Assembly (NCBI GenBank): GCA_017744915.1
Contig: JAGIAH010000009.1
Location: forward strand, 248,001-312,000
Reading direction: 5' to 3'
DNA from: Agrobacterium tumefaciens
GTDB lineage: Bacteria > Pseudomonadota > Alphaproteobacteria > Rhizobiales > Rhizobiaceae
DNA: 64,000 nt
This document shows positions 49,821 through 59,372 of this stretch, one piece after another (position 1 is the stretch's first letter; each line of letters opens with the position of its first letter). The notes beneath the pieces are model-generated. The model ran no database searches and was not told where the DNA came from. It worked only from the letters and a program-made list of their open reading frames with translations. The translations under genes were made by a program, and so were the position numbers.

Positions 49821-50633
49821 ATGTTGGAAGCGGACAAGGTGTTTGCGGGTTCGATTCCGAAAAATTACGACCGCTATATGGTGCCGTTGATTTTTGCGCC
49901 ATTCGCTGCCGATCTGGCGCGGCGGGCGGCGGCCTTGATGCCGATCGATGTTCTGGAAATCGCCGCCGGCACCGGGGCGGTCACGCGGGAGTTGGCGCCG
50001 CGTTTGTCGCCTGCCGCCAATTATGTCGTCACCGATCTCAACCAGCCGATGCTGGATTTTGCGGCGTCGCGGCAAGTGCCGGACATCCGGATGAAATGGC
50101 AGCAGGCGGATGCCCAGGAGCTGCCTTTCGAAGACGCGGCTTTCGATCTCGTTTTCTGTCAGTTTGGTGCGATGTTTTTTAGTGACCGCCCGGCGGCCTA
50201 TCGCGAGGCAAAGCGGGTGTTAAAGCCCGGCGGACATTATCTGTTCAATGTGTGGGACCGTATCGAGGAAAATCACTTCGCGAATGATGTGACAAACGCC
50301 CTTGCGCAACTGTTCCCCAATGACCCGCCGCGCTTCATGGCCCGCACGCCGCATGGCTATCACGATACGGCATTGATCCGCCGCGAGCTGGCCGATGCTG
50401 GTTTTTCCCGCGTGACGATGGAGACGGTGGCGGCGCAAAGCCGTGCCTCTTCGCCGCGCATTCCGGCAATAGCCTATTGTCAGGGAACCCTTCTTCGCAC
50501 GGAAATAGAGGCCAGAGCGCCCGGAAAGCTGGACGCCGCGACCGATTACGCCGCGGCCGCCATTGAGGCGCGCCATGGCGGTGGTGAAGTTGCCGCGAAA
50601 ATTCAGGCACATGTGATTCTCGCTGTCGTTTAA
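49821..50633 (+). CDS. SAM-dependent methyltransferase (class I)
   Basis: A 270-residue Rossmann-fold methyltransferase. Motif I is VLEIAAGTGAVTREL, followed by YVVTDLNQPMLDFA (acidic end of strand 2), WQQADAQELPFEDAAFDLVFCQFGAMFFSDRPAAYREAKRVLKPGGHYLFNVWD, the Methyltransf_11 pattern. The substrate is unknown; UbiE-like and small-molecule methylases share this core. ATG 49821 is preferred over GTG 49812. It is monocistronic, just after the tRNA gene. Confidence 0.86.
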   Translation: MLEADKVFAGSIPKNYDRYMVPLIFAPFAADLARRAAALMPIDVLEIAAGTGAVTRELAPRLSPAANYVVTDLNQPMLDFAASRQVPDIRMKWQQADAQELPFEDAAFDLVFCQFGAMFFSDRPAAYREAKRVLKPGGHYLFNVWDRIEENHFANDVTNALAQLFPNDPPRFMARTPHGYHDTALIRRELADAGFSRVTMETVAAQSRASSPRIPAIAYCQGTLLRTEIEARAPGKLDAATDYAAAAIEARHGGGEVAAKIQAHVILAVV

Positions 50634-50814
50634 AATGACGGGGAAATCGGAACAGCCAACCCGGTTTTTCGACCCATCCATTCGGGCTCGGAATATTCCG
50701 ATATGAACCCCTGTATATTAGGGGGTTTCGGTGAAGGCCTGTATCGTAAGGTCTTGCGATGAGCCGGGATTGCCGGGGTTTCGAGTGTCATCGAAGTTTC
50801 CGCAAACCTTCGTC

Positions 50815-50831
50815 ATATTGTCATACAATAT
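50815..50831. promoter_or_regulatory. GntR/FadR-type operator candidate before the ABC importer operon
   Basis: ATATTG-TCATA-CAATAT is a perfect 6-bp-arm inverted repeat; its core TTGTCATACAA fits the TNGTNNNACNA pattern of FadR-subfamily GntR regulators. It ends 32 bp before the ATPase ATG. No regulator gene is adjacent. Confidence 0.4.
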
Positions 50832-50862
50832 AAGCATATGCGCTTCAGAAAAGGAGCGCAGA

Positions 50863-52004
<1,142 letters not shown>

Positions 52005-52008
<4 letters not shown>

Positions 52009-52931
52009 CGGCGGTCGATTTTTCCACCGCCGGGCGTGCAAAAGCCCGTCCGCGCCTGTCGAGGGCGGACAGGCGCATGGTCTGGCGCGGCCTGATGTTT
52101 GCTGCGCCGGCAAGCCTGCTGCTCCTGGCGACCTATATCGTTCCGATGTTCGTTCTCGCCGTTTTCTCCCTCACCGATTATCAGCTCGGCGCGCTCTCCA
52201 CCCGCTTTGTAGGTCTCGGCAATTTCATCAAGGCGTTTCAGGATCCGGTCTTCCTGCGCGCGCTCATGAATACGGCCATCTATGCGGCCATCGTCATTCC
52301 ATTTGGTGTGTTTCTGGCGCTCGGCGTGGCCCTGCTCGTTTATAACCGCAAGCGAAGCCGCGGCTTCTGGGAAGTGGCCTATTTCCTTCCCGTCACCGCA
52401 ACGCTCGTTGCCATGGCGACCGTGTGGCAATTCCTGCTGCACCCCTCGCTCGGCCCGGTGAATGCGGCGATCAAATGGCTGGGTTTCGAACCCGTCGCGT
52501 TTCTCTCCAACCCCGTCCTGCTCATTCCCACCATGGCGATAATGGGCATCTGGCAGGTTCTCGGCTTCAACATGGTGCTGTTCCTCGCCGGCCTCACGGC
52601 CATTTCGAAGGACCTGCACGAGGCCGCGCGGCTCGATGGCGCCAAGAACCCGGTCGACCGGTTCCTGACGGTTACATGGCCGATGCTCGGGCCGACGACG
52701 ATGTTCGTGGTGGTGACGACCTCCATCTCTGCCTTCAAGGTGTTTGAGACGGTGGCCGTGCTGACCAAGGGCCGCTTCGGTTCGGAAACCCTGTTGTTCG
52801 ATCTTTATCTGGAAGGGTTCGAATATTCCAACACCGGTTATGCCGCCGCGTTGACGATGATCTTCCTTGCAATCGTACTGGTTCTTTCGATCGGCCAGAC
52901 GCTGCATATGGACCGGAAGGTGCACTACTGA
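52005..52931 (+). CDS. ABC importer permease 1 (UgpA/MalF type)
   Basis: A 308-residue inner-membrane permease with six predicted helices. The BPD_transp_1 EAA loop is visible as EAARLDGAKNPVDRFLTVTWPMLGPT, which docks on the ATPase. A cytoplasmic N-terminal tail rich in Arg (GRAKARPRLSRADRRMVWRG) precedes TM1. Its start overlaps the ATPase stop (ATGA) and its stop overlaps permease 2 (TGATG), so the three are translationally coupled. Confidence 0.93.
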
Positions 52932-53752
52932 TGGCCGCGCTTCGCAAATATCTCCCGCATCTCGTGCTCACGCTCGGCGCTTTCGTGATGCTGCTGCCGT
53001 TCTACTGGATGTTCCTGACGTCCATCCGCTCACCGGCCGAAATATTCAACGTTTCGCTCTGGCCGATCCCTGAAAAATTCGATGCGCTGGAAAATTATTC
53101 CCGTGCCGCGGGGCAGGTGCCCATGGCGCGGTTCATGCTCAACGGCGTGATCGTCTGCTTCGGTATCCTCATCATTCAGGTCCTGACGGCGGTTCCGGCC
53201 GCCTATGCGCTGGCGAAACTTCGGTTTCCGGGGCGCAAGCTGCTGCTGGCGCTGGTGATCGCGGCGCTCTGCGTCCCCATTCAGGCACTGGCCCTGCCGC
53301 TTTTTGTGGGTCTGGCGACAACACAGCTGCTGAACACCTATTTCGCGATGATGATGCCGTTCTTCCTTTCGGTCTTCGCCATCTTCCTGTTCAACCAGTC
53401 CTTCCGCAGCTACCCGGATGAAATCATCGAGGCGGCGCGCATGGACGGTTTCTCGGAAATGGAGATTTGCTGGGGGCTCGTCCTGCGCGGCTCGCTTCCC
53501 TCGCTCGCCGCCTTCTCGGTCTTCTCGCTCGTTGCCCACTGGAACGATCTCTACTGGCCGATGATCGTGATCTCCGACACCAATCTCGCCCCGCCACCGC
53601 TTGGTATGATGTTCTTCGCCGATGTCGAATCCGGCGCGAATTACGGAGCACTGATGGCGGGCGCCACACTGATTACCGCGCCGATGGTGCTGTGCTTCCT
53701 CCTCGCACGGCGGCATTTCATCGCCGGTATTACGATGACCGGCGTCAAGTAA
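52931..53752 (+). CDS. ABC importer permease 2 (UgpE/MalG type)
   Basis: A 273-residue permease with six helices, starting LRKYLPHLVLTLGAFVMLLPFYWMFLTSIRSPAEIFN as in MalG/UgpE proteins. The EAA loop is EAARMDGFSEMEICWGLVLRGSLPSLAAF, and WNDLYWPMIVISDTNL matches the substrate-path region of the family. It forms a heterodimer with permease 1. Confidence 0.93.
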   Translation: MAALRKYLPHLVLTLGAFVMLLPFYWMFLTSIRSPAEIFNVSLWPIPEKFDALENYSRAAGQVPMARFMLNGVIVCFGILIIQVLTAVPAAYALAKLRFPGRKLLLALVIAALCVPIQALALPLFVGLATTQLLNTYFAMMMPFFLSVFAIFLFNQSFRSYPDEIIEAARMDGFSEMEICWGLVLRGSLPSLAAFSVFSLVAHWNDLYWPMIVISDTNLAPPPLGMMFFADVESGANYGALMAGATLITAPMVLCFLLARRHFIAGITMTGVK

Positions 53753-53795
53753 CGCCGTTCGGACCTCTTCCTCTCAAACCTCTCTGGAGACTGAC

Positions 53796-55088
53796 ATGAA
53801 ACTCAACCGACGCGCTGTAATGGGCGGTCTGGCCCTTGGCATGGCTTTTGCGGGCCTCGCACAGCCGGTTCTGGCTAACGAAATCACACTCAACGTTCTT
53901 TACAACCTGCCGGGCTTCACGAAATTCCATCAGCCGCTGGCCGATGAATTCATGAAGCGGAACCCGGATGTGAAGATCAACTTCCTCGCTCCGGCCGCCG
54001 GTTATAATGAAGGCCAGCAGCAGGTTCTGCGCTCGGCTGTCACTGGCAATCTGCCGGACGTTTATTTCTCGGGTTACAACCTGACGGCGGAACTTGTTCA
54101 CACGCTCGCTCCCCGCAACCAGATCACCGATCTCGGCCCGTTCATCCAGGCTGAAGGCGGCCAGGCTTTCCTCGACAAGAACTACAGCCCGAAGATGGCC
54201 GCTCTCGGCCAGATCGACGGCAAGCAGTTCGGCCTGCCGGTCAATGCCTCCTCGCCGATCATCTACATCAACTCCGATCTCGTTTCCAAGGCTGGTGGCG
54301 ACCCGGACAAGATGCCGACGACCTTCCCGGAGCTCATCGCTCTCGCCAAGAAGATCAAGGCTCTCGACCCGAAGTTTGCCGGCATGAGCTACGACATCAA
54401 TGGCTGGCCGGATGACTGGTTGTGGCAGGCGCTCGTCTTCGAACAGGGTGGCAAGCTCGTCGATGAAAAGACCAAGACCGTTGCTTTCGACAATGAAATC
54501 GGCCTCAACGCCCTGAAGATGGCCCGTCAGTTCGTGACCGAAGGCGGCCAGAACCTGCTCGACTGGGATCAGTCCCGCCAGCAGTTCGGCGCAGGCCTCA
54601 CCGGCTTCATCTTCTCGACACCTGCTCACGTGCAGACAATCCAGGGTCTGGTTGGCGACCGCTTCAAGCTGAAGACGGCAACCTTCCCGCTCGACAACAA
54701 GGAAAAGGGCGGCGTGCCGACCGGCGGTAACTCTGCCGTTATCCTGACGCAGGAGAAGGCCAAGCAGGACGCTGCCTGGAAATATCTGAAGTGGGTCACC
54801 GGTCCGGAAGCGCAGAACACCATCGTTCGCATCACCGGCTATCTGCCGACCAACAAGCAGGCAACCGGCCCGGACTTCCTCGCTCCCTATTATGCCGAGA
54901 ACCCGAATGTGAAAACCGCCTCGCTCCAGGCTGACCGTTCTCTGCCCTGGGCCGGTTATCCGGGCGGCGATTCCGTCCGCATCTGGCGCACGCAGCGCGA
55001 CATTATCGGCACCGTCATGCGCGGTGAAGTAACGCCGGAAGCCGGTCTCAAGCAGATCGTCGAGCAGACCAACGGCCTGATGAAATAA
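53796..55088 (+). CDS. ABC importer periplasmic solute-binding protein
   Basis: A 430-residue family 1 extracellular binding protein. The signal peptide MKLNRRAVMGGLALGMAFAGLAQPVLA ends at ALA-like cleavage. The mature part has LNVLYNLPGFTKFHQPLADEFMKRNPDVKINFL, PVNASSPIIYINSDLVSKAGGDPDKMPTTFPEL and GGNSAVILTQEKAKQDAAWKYLKWVTGPEAQ, as in UgpB-like proteins. Frequent codons dominate, suggesting high expression. The ligand is probably a sugar or glycerophosphodiester, given the phosphodiesterase gene downstream. A hairpin follows at 55104. Confidence 0.9.
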   Translation: MKLNRRAVMGGLALGMAFAGLAQPVLANEITLNVLYNLPGFTKFHQPLADEFMKRNPDVKINFLAPAAGYNEGQQQVLRSAVTGNLPDVYFSGYNLTAELVHTLAPRNQITDLGPFIQAEGGQAFLDKNYSPKMAALGQIDGKQFGLPVNASSPIIYINSDLVSKAGGDPDKMPTTFPELIALAKKIKALDPKFAGMSYDINGWPDDWLWQALVFEQGGKLVDEKTKTVAFDNEIGLNALKMARQFVTEGGQNLLDWDQSRQQFGAGLTGFIFSTPAHVQTIQGLVGDRFKLKTATFPLDNKEKGGVPTGGNSAVILTQEKAKQDAAWKYLKWVTGPEAQNTIVRITGYLPTNKQATGPDFLAPYYAENPNVKTASLQADRSLPWAGYPGGDSVRIWRTQRDIIGTVMRGEVTPEAGLKQIVEQTNGLMK

Positions 55089-55103
55089 GTCAAGCATCGA
55101 AAA

Positions 55104-55131
55104 GGCTGCGGGGAAATCCGTTCCCGCAGCC
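55104..55131 (+). terminator. Intercistronic hairpin after the binding-protein gene
   Basis: GGCTGCGGG (55104-55112) pairs with CCCGCAGCC (55123-55131), followed by ATTTTA. It may protect the abundant binding-protein mRNA and reduce read-through to the phosphodiesterase. Confidence 0.6.
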
Positions 55132-55153
55132 ATTTTACGCAGAAAGACCGACA

Positions 55154-55954
55154 ATGAAGATCATCCAGATCACCGACACCCATCTTCTGCCGCCGGGCAT
55201 CGCGATAAACGGCGTCGACCCGGAAAAACAACTGCGCGCCGCTGTCGCCGATATTATCGAAAAGCACGCCGACGCCGATCTTTTGGTGATGACGGGCGAT
55301 CTTTGCAATTACGGCGAGCCGGAAGCCTACGAGCTGCTGCGCGATATTCTCACACACGTTTCCATCCCCACACGGTTGATGCTCGGCAATCACGACCGCC
55401 GGCCGGAGTTCGTGGCGGCGTTCCCGGAACAGCCGCGTGACGGCAATGGCTATATCCAGTCCTTCATCGATACCGAATTCGGCCGGCTGCTGTTCCTTGA
55501 CAGCCACGAGGCCGATGTCATCGGCGGCATGTACGGTGCGGACCGCTTGGTATGGCTGGAGAGCGCTCTGGAAAGTGCAGGCGATCTGCCAGCGACGGTT
55601 TTCATTCATCACCCGCCGATGGAGTGCGGTATCCGGCATTTCGAACATATCGGCATGCATGATGACGGTGCTGTCATACGCCGCCTCGCCGCCCATCCCG
55701 CCGGTATACGCCATATCATTTTTGGTCATATCCATGTGCCGATGGCCGGCACGACGGCTGAAGGTATTGCCTATAGTTCCGGTCAGGCCTGCGCCCATCG
55801 TTTCATCACCGATATCGATGTTGTCGATCCGCTATGGACAGGCGGTAATCCCTGCTACCGGGTCATTACCCTCGGTACATTCGGGCTGCGTGCTTATGAT
55901 GCCGAAGTAGGGCAGATCGTGCTCGGTCAGGCACCCGTCTGCGAAGGTCCCTGA
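55154..55954 (+). CDS. Metallophosphoesterase of the cyclic-nucleotide/glycerophosphodiester phosphodiesterase type
   Basis: A 266-residue dimetal phosphoesterase. The ligand motifs appear in order: ITDTHLLPP (D-x-H), VMTGDLCNYG (GD), LMLGNHDRRPE (GNHD), VFIHHPPMECG (H) and IIFGHIHVPMAG (GHxH). This matches class III phosphodiesterases such as Icc/CpdA and GpdQ. The position behind a UgpABCE-like importer favours action on glycerophosphodiesters taken up by it, but cAMP hydrolysis cannot be excluded. It has 65 bp spacing from the binding-protein gene. Confidence 0.88.
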   Translation: MKIIQITDTHLLPPGIAINGVDPEKQLRAAVADIIEKHADADLLVMTGDLCNYGEPEAYELLRDILTHVSIPTRLMLGNHDRRPEFVAAFPEQPRDGNGYIQSFIDTEFGRLLFLDSHEADVIGGMYGADRLVWLESALESAGDLPATVFIHHPPMECGIRHFEHIGMHDDGAVIRRLAAHPAGIRHIIFGHIHVPMAGTTAEGIAYSSGQACAHRFITDIDVVDPLWTGGNPCYRVITLGTFGLRAYDAEVGQIVLGQAPVCEGP

Positions 55955-56258
55955 CCGCGGCCCATTCTTCGTGATGCGACGGGGCGAGGTTCGCCCCATT
56001 GCCTTTCCCGGAGCGGACGGTCAGGCGCGGTGAAACCCGTTTCCCGTTCGGTAAGGCTGCGATGGGATGAAGACCTCGCAGCCTGTCGCGCCGATGCGCC
56101 ACTTATGCTTGGTTGAACGGGATTTGATGCGTAGAAGGCTTGGTTCCGTTCGCACCCTTGATCTATGTCAGTTTCATCGATGAAACTGCGCGCCATAGTC
56201 GCCGCGAGGTGGCCACCCGAATGCCGTGCCATCGTGATGACAGATCATGGAGAAGTGC
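55955..56258. other. Intergenic region before the CoA-transferase gene
   Basis: This 304-bp gap starts with a hairpin, GGGGCGA (55981) with TCGCCCC (55991), probably ending the phosphodiesterase message. The middle has no recognisable gene; short frames there show no family features. The right part holds a 20-bp perfect palindrome at 56169-56188 and the leader of the downstream gene. Confidence 0.6.
56169..56188. promoter_or_regulatory. Perfect 20-bp palindrome before the CoA-transferase gene
   Basis: CAGTTTCATCGATGAAACTG is fully self-complementary with a central CG, 70 bp before ATG 56259. The size and CG centre suit a dimeric repressor of the LacI or a similar family. No regulator is encoded next to it. 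Confidence 0.6.
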
Positions 56259-57755
56259 ATGCTTGAAAAGCGTATCCGCAACGCGTCCCTCTTGAACAGG
56301 ATCGTTAGTGCCGAAGAGGCCGCCAGTCTCATTCAGGACGGCATGACCGTCGGCATGAGCGGCTTTACGCGCGCAGGAGAAGCGAAGGCCGTGCCGCTGG
56401 CGCTGGCCGAACGCGCCAAGACGAATCCCATGAAAATCACCCTGATGACTGGCGCTTCCCTCGGCAACGATCTCGACAAGACCATGGTGGAGGCCGGCAT
56501 GCTGGCACGGCGCATGCCGTTCCAGTCCGATCCGGCTCTGCGCAAGGCGATCAATGACGGCAGGGTGATGTTCATCGATCAGCACCTCTCCGAAACGGTC
56601 GAGCAATTGCGCGGCGGCCAGATCCACGGGGTCGATATCGCCATCGTCGAGGCGGTGGCGATCACCGCGGAAGGCGGCATCGTGCCCACCACCTCGGTCG
56701 GTAATTCCGCGAGTTTTGCCATTCTGGCCGATAAGGTCATCGTCGAGATCAACCTGTCGCAGCCCGAGGTGCTGGAGGGGTTGCACGACATCTTCATTCC
56801 CGCCAAGCGCCCGACCCGCATGCCCATTCCCGTTGTGGCGACGGATAGCCGTGTGGGCCTGCCCTTCATTCCGGTGCCGCCGGAAAAGATCGCCGCCATC
56901 GTTCTGAGCGACAAGAGCGACAGTTTTTCGACGGTGCTGCCGCCTGATGATGAGACAAAGGCGATTGCCGGGCATCTCACGGAGTTCCTGCTGAACGAGG
57001 TCCGTCACGGCCGCATGACCCACGAACTCCAGCCGTTGCAGGCAGGCATCGGCACCATCGCCAATGCCGTTATGCATGGCTTCATCGACACGCCGTTTCA
57101 TGATCTGAAAATGTATTCGGAGGTACTTCAGGATTCGACCTTCGAACTGTTCGATGCGGGCAAGCTCACCTTCGCCTCGGGTTCGTCGATCACGCTCTCT
57201 TCCGCCATGAACGAAAAGGTCATGCCGCGGCTTGCGGATTACAAAAGCAGGCTGATCCTGCGTCCGCAGGAGGTCAGCAACCACCCGGAAGTCATCCGTC
57301 GCCTCGGTATCATCGGCATCAATACGGCGCTGGAATTTGATATTTACGGAAACGTCAATTCCACCCATGTCGGCGGAACCCATATGATGAACGGCATTGG
57401 CGGTTCCGGCGATTTCGCCCGCAACGCCTATATGTCGATCTTCGTCACCAAGTCGATCGCCAAGGGCGGCGCCATTTCCAGCGTCGTGCCCATGGTCAGC
57501 CATGTCGACCATACGGAACATGATGTCGATATTCTCGTCACTGAAACGGGCCTTGCCGATCTGCGCGGTCTTGCTCCCCGCGAGCGTGCGGCGGTCATCA
57601 TCGCCAATTGTGTACATCCCGATTATCGCGATGCCCTGACGGATTATTACCAGCGCGCGGCGGCGCGGGGCGGGCACACGCCGCATCTCATCGAAGAGGC
57701 TCTGTCCTGGCATAGTGCGCTGCGCGAAAGGGGCACGATGCTGCCGCAGCGATAG
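56259..57755 (+). CDS. Acetyl-CoA hydrolase / succinyl-CoA:acetate CoA-transferase family protein
   Basis: A 498-residue class I CoA-transferase made of two fused halves. It shows AAALI-like entry (AEEAASLIQDGMTVGMSGFTRAGEAKAVP), IVPTTSVGNSASFAILADKVIVEIN and the C-terminal TNVDHTEHDVDILVTETG-like DHTEHDVDILVTETGLADLRGLAPRERA. GGTHMMNGIGGSGDFARNAYMSIFV is the conserved glycine-rich motif of the family. It can move CoA between acetate and succinate or hydrolyse acetyl-CoA. ATG 56247 is also in frame; 56259 has GGAGAA upstream. Confidence 0.88.
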   Translation: MLEKRIRNASLLNRIVSAEEAASLIQDGMTVGMSGFTRAGEAKAVPLALAERAKTNPMKITLMTGASLGNDLDKTMVEAGMLARRMPFQSDPALRKAINDGRVMFIDQHLSETVEQLRGGQIHGVDIAIVEAVAITAEGGIVPTTSVGNSASFAILADKVIVEINLSQPEVLEGLHDIFIPAKRPTRMPIPVVATDSRVGLPFIPVPPEKIAAIVLSDKSDSFSTVLPPDDETKAIAGHLTEFLLNEVRHGRMTHELQPLQAGIGTIANAVMHGFIDTPFHDLKMYSEVLQDSTFELFDAGKLTFASGSSITLSSAMNEKVMPRLADYKSRLILRPQEVSNHPEVIRRLGIIGINTALEFDIYGNVNSTHVGGTHMMNGIGGSGDFARNAYMSIFVTKSIAKGGAISSVVPMVSHVDHTEHDVDILVTETGLADLRGLAPRERAAVIIANCVHPDYRDALTDYYQRAAARGGHTPHLIEEALSWHSALRERGTMLPQR

Positions 57756-57941
57756 GCCGCTATTTGACGAGCTGTCCGATTGCCGGTTCAAACGCGCGGC
57801 AATTGGGTCCGTTTGGACACACCGCGGCGGAAAGTGCTCACCGTTCCGCTGTGGTTGCTGGCGCGGCAGTTCCGCCTCCGGTAGAAAATCCTCTCCCCCG
57901 GCTGCTATCTGGCTGCCTCTGGGTTGTAGGAGAGTGATGTG

Positions 57942-59264
57942 ATGCCCATTCGCTTCGTGGCCGTAATCGCGATTGTCGCCCTGCTCGCCGGTTGCGGTGG
58001 GCGGCCCATCGGGGTCATGACGCCGACGGGGCAGACCGTGGCGGGTACGACGCCGGTCAATCTTCTCGTCGCTACCACCCGTGCGCCATCGGAAAATCCT
58101 GCCGTGCTTTTTGGCGGCGAGCGGGGAACGGGGCTCAAGGTCGATGCGGTGACGGTTTCCATTCCGCCCAACGCCAACCGCAAGGTCGGCCAGGTGCAAT
58201 GGCCGAAGAAGCTGCCGCCGAACCCGCTGAAGGATTTCACCACGGTGGCGCTGGAGCCTATTCGCTCTGAAGCAGAGACCAGAAGCTGGATCAACCAGCA
58301 TATCAAGAAGGACCGCCGTGTGCTGGTCTTCGTGCATGGTTTCAACAACCGTTACGAGGAATCGGTCTATCGCTTCGCCCAGATCGTGCATGATTCCGGT
58401 ACGGATGTCGTGCCGGTGGTTTTCACCTGGCCGTCGCGTGCCAGTATTTTCGACTATAATTACGACAAGGAAAGCACCAACTACTCGCGCGATGCGCTGG
58501 AGGAGATGCTGACGCGTCTTGCCAGGGACAAGTCCATCGGTGAGGTTACGGTCATGGCCCATTCCATGGGCACCTGGCTTGCGGTGGAGGCCCTGCGCCA
58601 GATGGCGATCCGCAATGGCCGCGTCGATCCGAAGATCGGCAATGTCATTCTGGCTGCGCCGGATCTGGATGTGGATGTGTTCAGCCGGCAATTTGCAAGC
58701 CTTGGCAAGGCGCCACCGAAATTCACTCTGTTCGTTTCGCAGGATGACCGTGCGCTCAGCCTGTCCCGCCGCATTTCCGGTAATGTCGATCGTCTCGGCC
58801 AGATCGACCCATCCGTCGAGCCCTATCGCAGCGAGCTGGAAAAAGCCGGCATCACCGTTCTCGATCTCACCAAGCTGCAATCCGGCGACCGCCTGAACCA
58901 CGGCAAATTTGCCGAAAGCCCCGAGGTCGTCCGCCTTATCGGCGACCGCCTCATTGCCGGCCAGACGGTGACGGATTCCGATGTCGGGCTGGGTGAGGCT
59001 CTGGGCGCAGTCAGCATCGGTGCTGCGCAAACCGTTGGAACGGCCGCCAGTGTGGTGGTCAGTGCACCGATTGCGGTCTTCGATCCGCGCACGCGGGAAA
59101 ATTATGGCCGGCAGGTGGAACGGCTCGGCCGCTCCGTTGAAAATACCGTCGGATCGGTGGGGGATACGGCGGGTTCCGTGGTGGACGATCAGGCATTGCA
59201 ACAGTCACAACTGAACTGCGAGGCAGCCGCCAATCGCAAACGGGCGGAATGCCGTAATCGCTAG
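57942..59264 (+). CDS. Lipoprotein alpha/beta hydrolase (DUF900 family)
   Basis: A 440-residue protein with a lipoprotein signal (FVAVIAIVALLAGCGG, lipobox LAGC). The DUF900 hydrolase domain (about 50-300) has LVFVHGFNNRYEESVYRFAQI as the oxyanion-side strand and the nucleophile elbow MAHSMGTW with Ser208, plus LAAPDLDVDVF and FVSQDDRALSLS for the acidic residue. The C-terminal 110 residues are low complexity with Val/Gly/Ser repeats (VGDTAGSVVDDQ) and a final Arg/Cys tail. It is probably anchored at the outer or inner membrane and faces the periplasm. The substrate is unknown. Confidence 0.85.
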   Translation: MPIRFVAVIAIVALLAGCGGRPIGVMTPTGQTVAGTTPVNLLVATTRAPSENPAVLFGGERGTGLKVDAVTVSIPPNANRKVGQVQWPKKLPPNPLKDFTTVALEPIRSEAETRSWINQHIKKDRRVLVFVHGFNNRYEESVYRFAQIVHDSGTDVVPVVFTWPSRASIFDYNYDKESTNYSRDALEEMLTRLARDKSIGEVTVMAHSMGTWLAVEALRQMAIRNGRVDPKIGNVILAAPDLDVDVFSRQFASLGKAPPKFTLFVSQDDRALSLSRRISGNVDRLGQIDPSVEPYRSELEKAGITVLDLTKLQSGDRLNHGKFAESPEVVRLIGDRLIAGQTVTDSDVGLGEALGAVSIGAAQTVGTAASVVVSAPIAVFDPRTRENYGRQVERLGRSVENTVGSVGDTAGSVVDDQALQQSQLNCEAAANRKRAECRNR

Positions 59265-59305
59265 ATGGCGAAAACCCTCAGCGTTTTCGTCATCCCTAGT
59301 TGAGA

Positions 59306-59317
59306 GTTGTATACAGC
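59306..59317. promoter_or_regulatory. GTTGTATACAGC operator-like palindrome before the proline-racemase-family gene
   Basis: TGTATACA at the centre is a perfect 8-bp palindrome, and a second CTTGTAT half-site follows at 59317. TTGTATACAA-like sites are common targets of FCD-type GntR regulators. It lies 56 bp before the ATG. No regulator gene is nearby. Confidence 0.35.
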
Positions 59318-59372
59318 TTGTATTTTTATCTGTATGGTCGGGACGATAACCCACCTTCCGGAGTAAGACCCC

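Noticed and set aside
49560..50633. Genomic island inserted at tRNA-Arg
   Set aside because: There is no integrase, no repeat of the tRNA 3' end downstream, and the neighbouring methyltransferase has ordinary base composition.
50790..50862. Pho box before the ABC importer
   Set aside because: CCTTCGT and TTGTCAT are 11 bp apart, but the first matches only 4 of 7 positions. The GntR-like palindrome overlapping it is the better explanation.
55927..56232. A 101-residue minus-strand frame in the gap before the CoA-transferase gene
   Set aside because: It has no Shine-Dalgarno, low-complexity Arg/Ser-rich composition and overlaps the 20-bp palindrome; no family likeness.
56163..59201. A 1012-residue open frame on the minus strand
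   Set aside because: It is antisense to the CoA-transferase and DUF900 genes, shows no domain motifs and has the His/Arg/Asp/Gly-rich composition produced by the opposite strand of GC-rich coding sequence.
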